Position numbers and translations under genes: made by a program. This document shows, piece by piece, positions 43,112-51,453 of a stretch of DNA of 64,000 bases. Where the stretch lies: the NCBI GenBank assembly GCA_964543475.1, contig CAZIYJ010000003.1, positions 372,001 through 436,000 of the forward strand, written 5' to 3'. Source of the DNA: JAYSYM01 sp964543475. GTDB lineage: Bacteria > Bdellovibrionota > Bdellovibrionia > Bdellovibrionales > JAMPXM01. How positions within the stretch are numbered: position 1 is the first letter of the stretch; every line of letters starts with the position of its first letter. Under the pieces are notes generated by a model. It saw only the letters and a list, made by a program, of their open reading frames with translations, ran no database searches and was not told where the DNA came from.

Positions 43112-44230
43112 CTAGAATAAGAATCTTCGGTACGCGACACTCGACACTAATCCCAAGCCCACCATTGTTGTTAGCATGCTCGATCCACCGTAAGAGAGCA
43201 GCGGGAGCGGAATTCCGACGATTGGCAACAGGCCGATCACCATGCCTATGTTAATGAACATATGCCAAAATAAAATTCCCATAATTCCGAAGGCAAGAAT
43301 TGCCCCGGCCTTGTCTCGCGCTTGAGATGCGATCCTCGTTCCCAGACTGAACAAAATTGCAAAGAGTCCAATCGTGATAAGGCTTCCTAAAAATCCATGC
43401 TCTTCACTCAGCACGCTATAAATAAAGTCAGTGTGACGTTCTGGTAAGAACTCAAGTTGTGACTGAGTACCTTTTCTGAAACCTTTTCCGTACACGCGCC
43501 CGCTACCAACCGCGATTTTAGATTGAATACTGTTGTACCCTGCGCCGCGAGGGTCACGTCCCGGAGAAATGAAAGTAAGAACGCGGTCTCGTTGATAGTC
43601 GTGAAGTAAGAACTTCCAGGCAACGGGAAGGAAGAGTGCAACGATGACCGCAGCTGTTATCAAAATTCTTCTGCGGATACCGATGAACAAGCAAATCGTA
43701 CCGCCTGTTGCAAGTAACATCATTGCCGAACCGAGATCGGGTTGCTCAGCCGTAATCAAGAACGGAACAAAGACGATTGTCAGTGGCATCAGTAACTGTT
43801 TAAGACCCATGCCATTTAAGTACGAGCCTTGCGACATGACTCGGGCAAGCACAAGCACAAGAGCGATCTTCATGGTTTCGGAGGGTTGATAGCTAAATAG
43901 TCCGAAATCGAGCCAGCGCTGAGCTCCGAGTGCCACTTTACCAACAAACATAACTGCGATGAGCGCAATCAAATTCAATCCGTAAATGACCCATGCAAGT
44001 CTTAAGATGATTTGATAATCGAGAAAGGTGACGAGAAAAAAGAACATCCAGCCACCCACCAACCAAAAAATTTGAGCGACGAATAGTCGGTTGGTACCAG
44101 AAGTGGCCGCGCCATGAGTTGCGCTGTATAAGTTAATTAATCCGATCAGGTTAAGAGCCATGATCGCGAACGCATAATTCCAATCGATTCTTTTAAAGAA
44201 GGTACGACCTTCTAAATGCATGGCACTCAT
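43112..44230 (-). CDS. rodA: Peptidoglycan glycosyltransferase RodA (SEDS)
   Basis: 372 residues, ten membrane helices with SEDS signatures: GAQRWLDFGLFSYQPSE, ITAEQPDLGSAM, and the extracellular loop GFRKGTQSQLEFLPERHTDFIYSVLSEEHGF, then PIVGIPLPLLSYGGSSML. RodA polymerises glycan strands for elongation with PBP2. Its start overlaps the end of mrdA by four bases. Last but one of the mreC-mreD-mrdA-rodA operon. Confidence 0.96.
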   Translation of the reverse strand: MSAMHLEGRTFFKRIDWNYAFAIMALNLIGLINLYSATHGAATSGTNRLFVAQIFWLVGGWMFFFLVTFLDYQIILRLAWVIYGLNLIALIAVMFVGKVALGAQRWLDFGLFSYQPSETMKIALVLVLARVMSQGSYLNGMGLKQLLMPLTIVFVPFLITAEQPDLGSAMMLLATGGTICLFIGIRRRILITAAVIVALFLPVAWKFLLHDYQRDRVLTFISPGRDPRGAGYNSIQSKIAVGSGRVYGKGFRKGTQSQLEFLPERHTDFIYSVLSEEHGFLGSLITIGLFAILFSLGTRIASQARDKAGAILAFGIMGILFWHMFINIGMVIGLLPIVGIPLPLLSYGGSSMLTTMVGLGLVSSVAYRRFLF

Positions 44231-46254
44231 TCGCCCTCGATCCTTTCGCCGACTGTATCAACCGCCGGCCTTGGCGCCGCAAGTGCAGCAGCAGGAGACG
44301 AAAGCTTGCGCGCTTCGCCTGGTTTCTTTCGCAGATCACGGTCAAGCCATTCCGGGTGATATTTCGCAACGTAGGCGCGAACAATTTCGCGCGCAACTGG
44401 TGCTGCGCCCGAAGATCCGTGACAAGAATGCTCTGCTAAAATTCCGAAAACAATTTCAGGTTTGTCTGCCGGAGCGTAACCTATGAACCAGCCATGGTGA
44501 CGCTGTTTTTTTGGACGAGCTTCGCAAGTCGAGTAAATTTGATCGGCCGAGAAGTTCATAACTTGGCTCGTTCCGGTTTTGCCGGCGATTTCAATGAACG
44601 GGAGCTTTGAGCCTCGAGCTGTTCCGCGCTCGCCGTTGACGACCATTCGCAAACCTTCTTTAACAGTCTGAAAAACTTTTTTATCTACAAAAACATCTCC
44701 GCCTGGCTGACTTAAATCTCGTATAACTTGTGGCGAAAACTCTTTTTCAACTTTGTTCGCTGAGTTCAAAATTTTCTTCACGAGCATGGGCTTAACGACA
44801 ATACCTTCAGTTCCAATGGCGTTGTAAGCAACGGCCATTTGTAGCGGAGTCGTGAGAACAAAACCCTGACCAATCGCTACGCTTAAGTTTTCTCCTGGTT
44901 GCCAGTCTTCACCGAGGTTGTCTTTCTTCCAGCGCGAGCTTGGCATCAGGCCCGAGACTTCGCCATTCATGTCGATACCAGTTTTGCGGCCAATGCCCAG
45001 CGCATCGCAATACTTGTGCATCTTATCGATTCCGAGGCCGATTCCCATTTTATAAAAGAAAACGTTACTTGAGCGTTCGATCGCTTGAGTAACGACGAGA
45101 TTACCGTGACCACCTTTTAAATGATCGTGATAAGGTCGGCCACCAAATCTTAGTACCCCAGGGCAAGCTACGACTGTGTTGGAAGATATGAATTTTTCTG
45201 CTAACGCTGCAACCGCTATGATGGGCTTAAACGTTGAGCCCGGAGAGTTGTGATCTTGAATAGCCTTGTTTCGCAGCGGCTTGTCTGGGTCGTTCACGAG
45301 CTTTGACCACATTGCCGATCCGATCCCTCTCGAGAACTCATTGGGATCATAAGAAGGTGCATTCACCCACGCCAGAATTTCGCCATTAGTTTTCATGGCG
45401 ACTGCGCCACCGATTCTTCCGCCATCAACGAATGCACGGTAAGCAGCTTCCTGCACATCTTTATCAATTGTGAGGATGAGATTGTTTCCTGGAAGTGCAT
45501 CTTGAATGCCGTTCACCATTCCTAAAAGATCAGGATTATCTGGTGTTGCTTCGCGACCTCGGGCGTCGACCTGCATGACCGAAATTCCATCTTTGCCGCG
45601 TAATATGCGATCCATGAATTCTTCAAGACCACTTTTGCCGACAATGTCTCCTTGTTGGAACGTCGTTGTTCCACCACTTTTCTTTGTGATGATTTCAAGT
45701 TGTCGTTTTGAAATTTCGCTGACGTATCCAAACAGTTGAGCGCCGTTGCCTTGAAGCGGGTAAGAGCGAAGCACAGCTTCTTTAATATCGAGGCCCGAGT
45801 ATTCAAGCTTCAAAAGTTCAAGCCTGAAGATTTCCTCGTGATTTAAATTCTCTTTGATGCGCACAGGTCTAAATGGACCATTGGCGATTCGACTTCGCTT
45901 AACTTCGGCTAAAACTTTCGCCGCAGGTATTTTCAATACTTCGCCAACAGCTTCTGCAGTTTTTTCGAGATCGGCTACATACTGAGGAGAAATCGTCGCT
46001 TCAAAACCAGGAAGATTCTCAACTAAGATCTCGCCGTTGCGATCGTAAATAATTCCGCGAGGTGCCAGAATTTTTGTTTCTTTAATTGAGTTCTGCTCAG
46101 AGAACTGACGAAGCTCGGCGCCATTTAGAATTTGCAAAAACCAAAGGCGGATAGTGAAAACGGTGAACGCAAAAATAATGACACCGTAAATCCAACGATA
46201 GCGCGACTGGTATTCCTTGGCCTCTTCTGCATTTGCTAAATAATTCGTAGCCAT
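44227..46254 (-). CDS. mrdA: Penicillin-binding protein 2 (class B transpeptidase)
   Basis: 675 residues. One N-terminal membrane helix (about 21-42), a PBP dimer domain, then the transpeptidase with the three active-site motifs: S340-TFK (SPGSTFKP), SSN at 395-397, KTG at 559-561 (GKTGTS). Partner of RodA in elongation of the sidewall. The start overlaps the stop of mreD by one base (TAATG). C-terminal extension about 40 residues rich in Ala and Pro. Confidence 0.96.
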   Translation of the reverse strand: MATNYLANAEEAKEYQSRYRWIYGVIIFAFTVFTIRLWFLQILNGAELRQFSEQNSIKETKILAPRGIIYDRNGEILVENLPGFEATISPQYVADLEKTAEAVGEVLKIPAAKVLAEVKRSRIANGPFRPVRIKENLNHEEIFRLELLKLEYSGLDIKEAVLRSYPLQGNGAQLFGYVSEISKRQLEIITKKSGGTTTFQQGDIVGKSGLEEFMDRILRGKDGISVMQVDARGREATPDNPDLLGMVNGIQDALPGNNLILTIDKDVQEAAYRAFVDGGRIGGAVAMKTNGEILAWVNAPSYDPNEFSRGIGSAMWSKLVNDPDKPLRNKAIQDHNSPGSTFKPIIAVAALAEKFISSNTVVACPGVLRFGGRPYHDHLKGGHGNLVVTQAIERSSNVFFYKMGIGLGIDKMHKYCDALGIGRKTGIDMNGEVSGLMPSSRWKKDNLGEDWQPGENLSVAIGQGFVLTTPLQMAVAYNAIGTEGIVVKPMLVKKILNSANKVEKEFSPQVIRDLSQPGGDVFVDKKVFQTVKEGLRMVVNGERGTARGSKLPFIEIAGKTGTSQVMNFSADQIYSTCEARPKKQRHHGWFIGYAPADKPEIVFGILAEHSCHGSSGAAPVAREIVRAYVAKYHPEWLDRDLRKKPGEARKLSSPAAALAAPRPAVDTVGERIEGE

Positions 46255-46796
46255 TAAATAATTTCCGTACTTGTTGCTCGCGTCGTTTCCTCTTGTCCAG
46301 TAATGCGATCAATCCAATGAAAGAGCGCAAAGAGGGTCGGAGCGAACAAACTAGTTAAAAGACTTTCGGCGATCCAATCAATCATCTGCGGTGAAGTCAG
46401 TTTCGTAGCTTCAAAGAGAAGTGAAAGAATCCAATAAAACACGTGAAAGAAAAACGCGCTAAATCCGCAAATCATCATGGTGTAGGAGTTCGAACTCCAG
46501 AAAATTCGCTTTCTGAAAAGCCGTGCGCCAATGGTGACCATGTACATCGAACTTAAAAGCAAGCCATCGCTCATCGCTGTCATTGTCGAAAGTGCAAAAC
46601 CAAAGAGCGCAGTTACAATCATTGCCTCAAGTGATGAGCGGAAGATCGCGATAAAGATTAAAGCGGGAATCCAAAGCGCCGGGGCTGGAATGTAACCAAA
46701 CACTTGAAACCAAAATGAAGACTGAATGGTTCCAAGTAGAACCACAGATAGAAGCATCAAGAAAATATTGGAAGCCCTAAGTAGGCGCTCCTTCAT
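46254..46796 (-). CDS. mreD: Rod shape-determining protein MreD
   Basis: 180 residues with about five membrane helices, hydrophobic and poorly conserved as is usual for MreD. The identity rests mainly on position between mreC and mrdA and on the ending STEII overlapping mrdA. It overlaps mreC by four bases. Confidence 0.85.
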   Translation of the reverse strand: MKERLLRASNIFLMLLSVVLLGTIQSSFWFQVFGYIPAPALWIPALIFIAIFRSSLEAMIVTALFGFALSTMTAMSDGLLLSSMYMVTIGARLFRKRIFWSSNSYTMMICGFSAFFFHVFYWILSLLFEATKLTSPQMIDWIAESLLTSLFAPTLFALFHWIDRITGQEETTRATSTEII

Positions 46797-47755
46797 CGTG
46801 CGTCTCCGCTTGTTGTGACTGGGCGAGGTGCTACGAAAGCCCCTCTTTCTTCAGCCTTGGGTTGTTGCGGATCGGGATTCATCTTTGAAAGAAGGGGAGG
46901 GCCGAAGTCAGCACCTTCACCGCGCTGATTAAAATCTTCGTTTCCAGAATTCAACACTACGAAAACTTCTTCAAGGTTTGTCGGATTAACAATCGGCTGT
47001 ACAGTTGCTTCTTGGCTGATGCCATAGTCAGTCTTCTTGACAGCTGTGATGCGACCAATCGGAAAGCCCTTCGGGAAATAACCTTGTAGCCCAGAGGTCA
47101 CGATCACATCACCTACGCTCACGTCATCGGCGCGCTCTAAATATTTCAGTCTGCAAGTTGAGCGTGTTTTGCCAGAAACAATCCCCCATGCGCGCGTTCG
47201 CTGAACAATCGCATCAATGCTTGATGAGCGGTGAGTGAGTAAAAGAATTTGCGAAGTGGTTGCTTCAAGCTCTTCAACGTAGCCAACGACACCTTCAACC
47301 GTGATCACGGCCTGAAGTTTTTTAAGCCCATGCTCGGTTCCGCGATTGATTCGAATCGAATAGTCATCGGCACTTAAATCACGTGCGATTACTTTTGCGG
47401 TTAACAGTTGCATCTTCGTGCTTTGTTTAAAGTCGAGAAGCTTATTGAGGCGTTCGTTTTCAAGTTTTAATTCAGACATCGAGCCCAGCTGAGCTCTCAA
47501 CTCTTCATTCTCGCGATTTAAAATTTGGTTTTGTTTTTTGATCCCTACGAGCTTTAGGTACATTGACGTAGTGCCGCGAACGCCGCTGGTGAAGCTGCCA
47601 TATGAATTTTGAACTGACGTCACCATCCAGTTAAAAGGCATCTGGTACCAGGGGGCCTCGCCGGGATTGCGCTTCATGTTGATAGACAAAATAGGGAGTG
47701 CCGCGATGAAGAGCACTATAAGTGCCTTGCGAATGTCGAACGCGAAGAAATTCAA
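46793..47755 (-). CDS. mreC: Rod shape-determining protein MreC
   Basis: 320 residues from TTG 47755, which follows GAGG with 5-base spacing; TTG 47767 is possible but has no ribosome site. Short cytoplasmic start, one membrane helix (ALIVLFIAALPIL), coiled coil about 75-110 (KKQNQILNRENEELRAQLGSM), then two beta domains typical of MreC. Scaffold of the elongation complex. First gene of the minus-strand operon. mreB would be expected upstream but is not here; the next gene upstream is divergent. Confidence 0.93.
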   Translation of the reverse strand: MNFFAFDIRKALIVLFIAALPILSINMKRNPGEAPWYQMPFNWMVTSVQNSYGSFTSGVRGTTSMYLKLVGIKKQNQILNRENEELRAQLGSMSELKLENERLNKLLDFKQSTKMQLLTAKVIARDLSADDYSIRINRGTEHGLKKLQAVITVEGVVGYVEELEATTSQILLLTHRSSSIDAIVQRTRAWGIVSGKTRSTCRLKYLERADDVSVGDVIVTSGLQGYFPKGFPIGRITAVKKTDYGISQEATVQPIVNPTNLEEVFVVLNSGNEDFNQRGEGADFGPPLLSKMNPDPQQPKAEERGAFVAPRPVTTSGDAR

Positions 47756-47922
47756 AGCTGACCTCAAAAAGTAGTCGATGCGTTTATTGGCTTACGGAAA
47801 GGCTAGCAAAGCGGCCCCTCATTTCCAAGAAAACTCCTTGAAAAATCATATAAATATCGCTCAAATGGCGACTCGCCTAAGTGAGAAATCCAGCGAACTC
47901 GAAACTGTAATTGGGGGCTCCC

Positions 47923-49464
47923 GTGCTAGAAGATCTTCGCCGTCGTCGGAAAAATGTAATGAGAAACATCGTAGCTTGGACTTTATTCGGTGCGATTATC
48001 ATCGTTTTCGTTTTCTGGGGGGCTCAATCTCAGATGAGTAGCGGCATGGCAGGCGCCGGATCAGCTGCTTACGTAAACTCGAAAGTCATTTCGATCGCTG
48101 ATTTCCAAGAGCAAATGGATAATCTCGAGAGAAACCCTTATCTATCACAGTTGCTCCAAGGCGAAGGCGGTCGACGTCAGCTTCAGATGATGGCTGTGAA
48201 TCAACTTGTTAACTCTGAGCTAGCAGTTCAAGCGGCTGAAAAAGAGGGCGTAAGAGTTGCTGACGCTCAGGTACGCGAAGTGATCATTAGCGTTCCGGCC
48301 TTCCAAGAAGATGGAAAATTTAGACGCGAACGCTACATGGCATTCTTAGACGGAACACGCCGCAAACCTGCTGATTTTGAAGACAAGCTTCGCAAAGACG
48401 AGATGATCCGAGAAACTGAGCGTTTGTTAAGCCTTGCGCTTCAGCCGTCGGCGCTTGAAATTGAAAAACAAAAGGAAATTGAACAGTTTAAAGCGAATGC
48501 TGAATTCGTTACTTTCACTCCTGATCAGCTTGCTTCGAAGATTCAGGTCAGCGAAACCGAAGTGAATGAGTTCATCGCGCAACCTGAGAGCAAGGCAAAG
48601 GTCGAGGAGTTTTTCAAAACCAATCAAGCGAATTTCTCAACTCAAGAGCAAGTCCGTGCTCGCCATATTTTAGTAAAAGCTGACAAGGGCGATGCAAAAT
48701 CAGTCGAAGCGGCTCGCGCAAAAGTTGCGGCAATTCAAAAGCGCTTAGATGCAAAAGAAGATTTCTCAAAAGTTGCCAAAGAAGTCAGTGATGATCCGGG
48801 CTCAAAAGCTGCCGGCGGAGACCTTGGTTTCTTCAATCGCGGAAGAATGGTTTCAGAGTTTGAGAAAGCTGCATTTGAGCTTCAGCCAAATACGGTCAGC
48901 GCACCGATACAAACTGATTATGGCTTTCACATTATTCAAGTACTTGAGAAAAAGCCCGCTCAAGAAAGCAGCCTTGAGACCGCAAGCCCGCAAATTGCTA
49001 GACAATTTGTTGCTGGCAAAAAAGTAAATGATCGAATTGAGCAGCTAAAAGGATTCTTAAAAACTGATGACTTGGCAGCGGTTCAAAAGTGGGCAGCGGA
49101 ACAAGGACTCAAGTGGGAAGAAACTGGTGCGTTCTCGATCACTGCTCAGCAAATTCCAAAGATCGGCACTAACGATGAGTTTGCATCTGCCGCATTCACT
49201 TTGAGCGAAAAAAATCCACTTGCGGGTGACGTGATTCGCGCTGGCGAAAGTCAGTATGTCGTGAAATACAAAGCCGTTCCAGCAAGCGAAAAAGGTAAAT
49301 CGTCTCAAGGTGAGAATGCTGGTCTCATGAAAGAACAGCTCGCAATGAATCGCGCGCAAGATGCGTTTCAGCGTTGGTTAACAGAAGTGAGAAAAACTTC
49401 GACAATTTCGATCAATCCAGATCTGGGAGCGAATGCACAGGGCATTCAAGACGCTCCATTCTGA
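47923..49464 (+). CDS. PpiD/SurA-like periplasmic peptidyl-prolyl isomerase chaperone
   Basis: 513 residues from GTG 47923, with GGGGG 5 bases upstream; TTG 47911 is an unlikely longer start. Basic N-terminus (LEDLRRRRKNVMRN) and a single membrane anchor (about 19-37), then a SurA_N-like helical chaperone domain and a parvulin domain around 255-345 (RARHILVKADKGDAKS, DPGSKAAGGDLGFFNRGRMV, PIQTDYGFHIIQV), followed by a C-terminal helical part. Inner-membrane anchored folding helper, PpiD-type. The only gene in its transcript. Confidence 0.92.
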   Translation: MLEDLRRRRKNVMRNIVAWTLFGAIIIVFVFWGAQSQMSSGMAGAGSAAYVNSKVISIADFQEQMDNLERNPYLSQLLQGEGGRRQLQMMAVNQLVNSELAVQAAEKEGVRVADAQVREVIISVPAFQEDGKFRRERYMAFLDGTRRKPADFEDKLRKDEMIRETERLLSLALQPSALEIEKQKEIEQFKANAEFVTFTPDQLASKIQVSETEVNEFIAQPESKAKVEEFFKTNQANFSTQEQVRARHILVKADKGDAKSVEAARAKVAAIQKRLDAKEDFSKVAKEVSDDPGSKAAGGDLGFFNRGRMVSEFEKAAFELQPNTVSAPIQTDYGFHIIQVLEKKPAQESSLETASPQIARQFVAGKKVNDRIEQLKGFLKTDDLAAVQKWAAEQGLKWEETGAFSITAQQIPKIGTNDEFASAAFTLSEKNPLAGDVIRAGESQYVVKYKAVPASEKGKSSQGENAGLMKEQLAMNRAQDAFQRWLTEVRKTSTISINPDLGANAQGIQDAPF

Positions 49465-49557
49465 GAATGATTATTTTCACGATTTAATAATTTAATCCTC
49501 CGTAACTCCTCACGTTTCGCGACCTTCGTCCGAAAAGTATAGGGTGCGGAGGTCCGT

Positions 49558-51390
49558 TTGCTGACGTTAATTAAATCGCTCATAGCAGCCTTCGTTTTCC
49601 TTACTTCATCTTTAAGTATTGCAGCTGAGTTTGTACCAGGCGAAGTGATCATTAAGCTTCGCGGGAAAATGAATTCATTCGAGTCGACTGCGTTTATGGG
49701 TAAAGCCAGCGCAGAAGGTAAGATGAAGCTTAAAAGCTCTTATAAAGGGCTTAACCTCCATCATTTCTCACTTAAAAAAGGTGAAAGCGTTGAAAGCGCT
49801 ATCGCTGAACTTCAAAAAGACCCATCTGTTCAGTACGCCGAACCTAATTTCGTGATTCGGTTAAGTCAGCCAGAAGAAGAGAATACAGAAATGCCGATGT
49901 CGCTTGAACAAATTCAAGCGGCGACAGGTTCACTTGCTATCGCACAAACACTTGCTCCTATTGATTTAAGTGATGCGTGGAATGCAGAAACCGTTGGTTT
50001 AGCTTCTCCTATTATTGCGGTCCTTGATACCGGAATTGACTACAATCACACAGTCTTTACCGGCTCGAATGCTCTCTGGAGAAATCCGGGCGAAATTTCT
50101 GGTAACGGAATCGACGACGACGGCAACGGGTATGTTGATGACGTACGTGGTTGGAATTTTTCAAACGGAACTAATAATCCATATGACGACGATTCGCACG
50201 GTCACGGTACACACGTTGCCGGTATTATTCTCGGGACAACTCAGAACATTTTAGCAACGCCGATTACGGCAGCACGAATCAAGATTATGCCTTTGAAGTT
50301 CTTAGACGCAAATGGGGCGGGAACAACTTCAAGTGCGGTTCAAGCAATTTACTACGCCGTTAATAATGGAGCGAAAGTTCTTAACAACTCTTGGGGCGGC
50401 GGTTCGTACAGTAACTCGCTCGTTTCTGCACTTGGATACGCTTATGCGCGAGGAGTTGCAGTCGTTGCGGCCGCTGGTAATGCTGGCTCAAACAATGACG
50501 TAAGTCCCATGTATCCAGCAAGTTATCCAATTCCAAACGTCATATCAGTAGCCGCTACATCTGATTGGGATACTCTTGCGAGTTTCTCTAATTACGGAGC
50601 AGGGACAGTGCACGTCGCAAGCCCAGGCTTATCGATTCGCAGTACTTTGCCTGGTAACGTTTTTGGATATTTATCAGGTACTAGCATGGCAACTCCGTTC
50701 GTAGCTGGGATCGCAGCGCTGATGGTGCGTGAATCTCCTTCTATGAATGGTTATCAAGTTAAAGAGCTCATTATGGATTCTGCTGAGTCTGTTTCGTCTC
50801 TCAGTGGAAAAGTATCGACTGGCTCTCGCATTAACGTTTTCAATTCAATCGTTTCTGCTAAAACTTCGGCTGTCAGTGCATCGCAACCTAACTTCGATGA
50901 GAACTCTGCGATGCGTGCTCCAGCTTCTCGAGGTGAATCGACTGCGGCAGGCTGCGGGCGAGTAGGAACCATCGGAGAAAACACTCCTCCAGAAATGAAG
51001 AACTTAGGCTTCTTCTTGATGTTGCTCGTGATGTTCTTACCGGTGTTCCTAAACGTTTACCTTCGTTCAGCGAAAACAGATTCTCGACGTCAACATACTC
51101 GCTATCAGATTTCATCGGCTGTGAAGCTTAAGGTGGGAGATCGCGAACTCGTTGCTGACGTAAGTACAATTTCTCTCGGCGGAGCACAGCTCAACACTCA
51201 AGCACTTCTCGATCAGGGTGGAATTATAACAATGACGATCGCAAGCCCTGATGGCCAAGATCAGATTCAGGTGCAAGGTAAAGTCGTGTGGCGCGAAGAA
51301 TGTAAGAGCTACGGAGTGCAGTTTGCAAATGCCGAAGAGTCGACTCTCGCAGCCATCTCCCGATGGACCCAAAGCCTCGTAAAAGCCTAA
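49558..51390 (+). CDS. Subtilisin-type protease fused through a membrane helix to a PilZ domain
   Basis: 610 residues from TTG 49558, with GGAGGT just upstream. Order: signal peptide about 1-23; I9-like inhibitory propeptide about 24-100; S8 protease about 135-435 with Asp157 (VLDTGID), His216 (HGHGTH), Asn308, Ser376 (GTSMATP); a linker with Cys466; membrane helix 483-503 followed by Lys/Arg; PilZ domain about 510-605 with R511xxxR515 and SLGG (539-542). In the second motif Thr537 replaces the usual Asp/Asn. Topology puts the protease outside and PilZ in the cytoplasm, so c-di-GMP could gate an external protease. Function is inferred. Confidence 0.9.
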   Translation: MLTLIKSLIAAFVFLTSSLSIAAEFVPGEVIIKLRGKMNSFESTAFMGKASAEGKMKLKSSYKGLNLHHFSLKKGESVESAIAELQKDPSVQYAEPNFVIRLSQPEEENTEMPMSLEQIQAATGSLAIAQTLAPIDLSDAWNAETVGLASPIIAVLDTGIDYNHTVFTGSNALWRNPGEISGNGIDDDGNGYVDDVRGWNFSNGTNNPYDDDSHGHGTHVAGIILGTTQNILATPITAARIKIMPLKFLDANGAGTTSSAVQAIYYAVNNGAKVLNNSWGGGSYSNSLVSALGYAYARGVAVVAAAGNAGSNNDVSPMYPASYPIPNVISVAATSDWDTLASFSNYGAGTVHVASPGLSIRSTLPGNVFGYLSGTSMATPFVAGIAALMVRESPSMNGYQVKELIMDSAESVSSLSGKVSTGSRINVFNSIVSAKTSAVSASQPNFDENSAMRAPASRGESTAAGCGRVGTIGENTPPEMKNLGFFLMLLVMFLPVFLNVYLRSAKTDSRRQHTRYQISSAVKLKVGDRELVADVSTISLGGAQLNTQALLDQGGIITMTIASPDGQDQIQVQGKVVWREECKSYGVQFANAEESTLAAISRWTQSLVKA

Positions 51391-51417
51391 GGGTAGCTGC
51401 TACCAGAGTGTAGCAAG

Positions 51418-51441
51418 GGCGCGTCAAAGACGCGCCTTTTT
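51418..51441 (+). terminator. Intrinsic terminator after the subtilisin-PilZ gene
   Basis: GGCGCGTC-AAA-GACGCGCC followed by TTTTT: 8-bp perfect stem, 3-base loop, U-run. The minus-strand gene beyond it (ending at 51454) points toward the same hairpin but lacks a U-run on its strand. Confidence 0.85.
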
Positions 51442-51453
51442 GCATTTAAAGGG

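Noticed and set aside
47778..48041. 87-residue plus-strand frame at the start of the PpiD-like gene
   Set aside because: Out of frame with the conserved PpiD-like protein and overlaps its first 40 codons.
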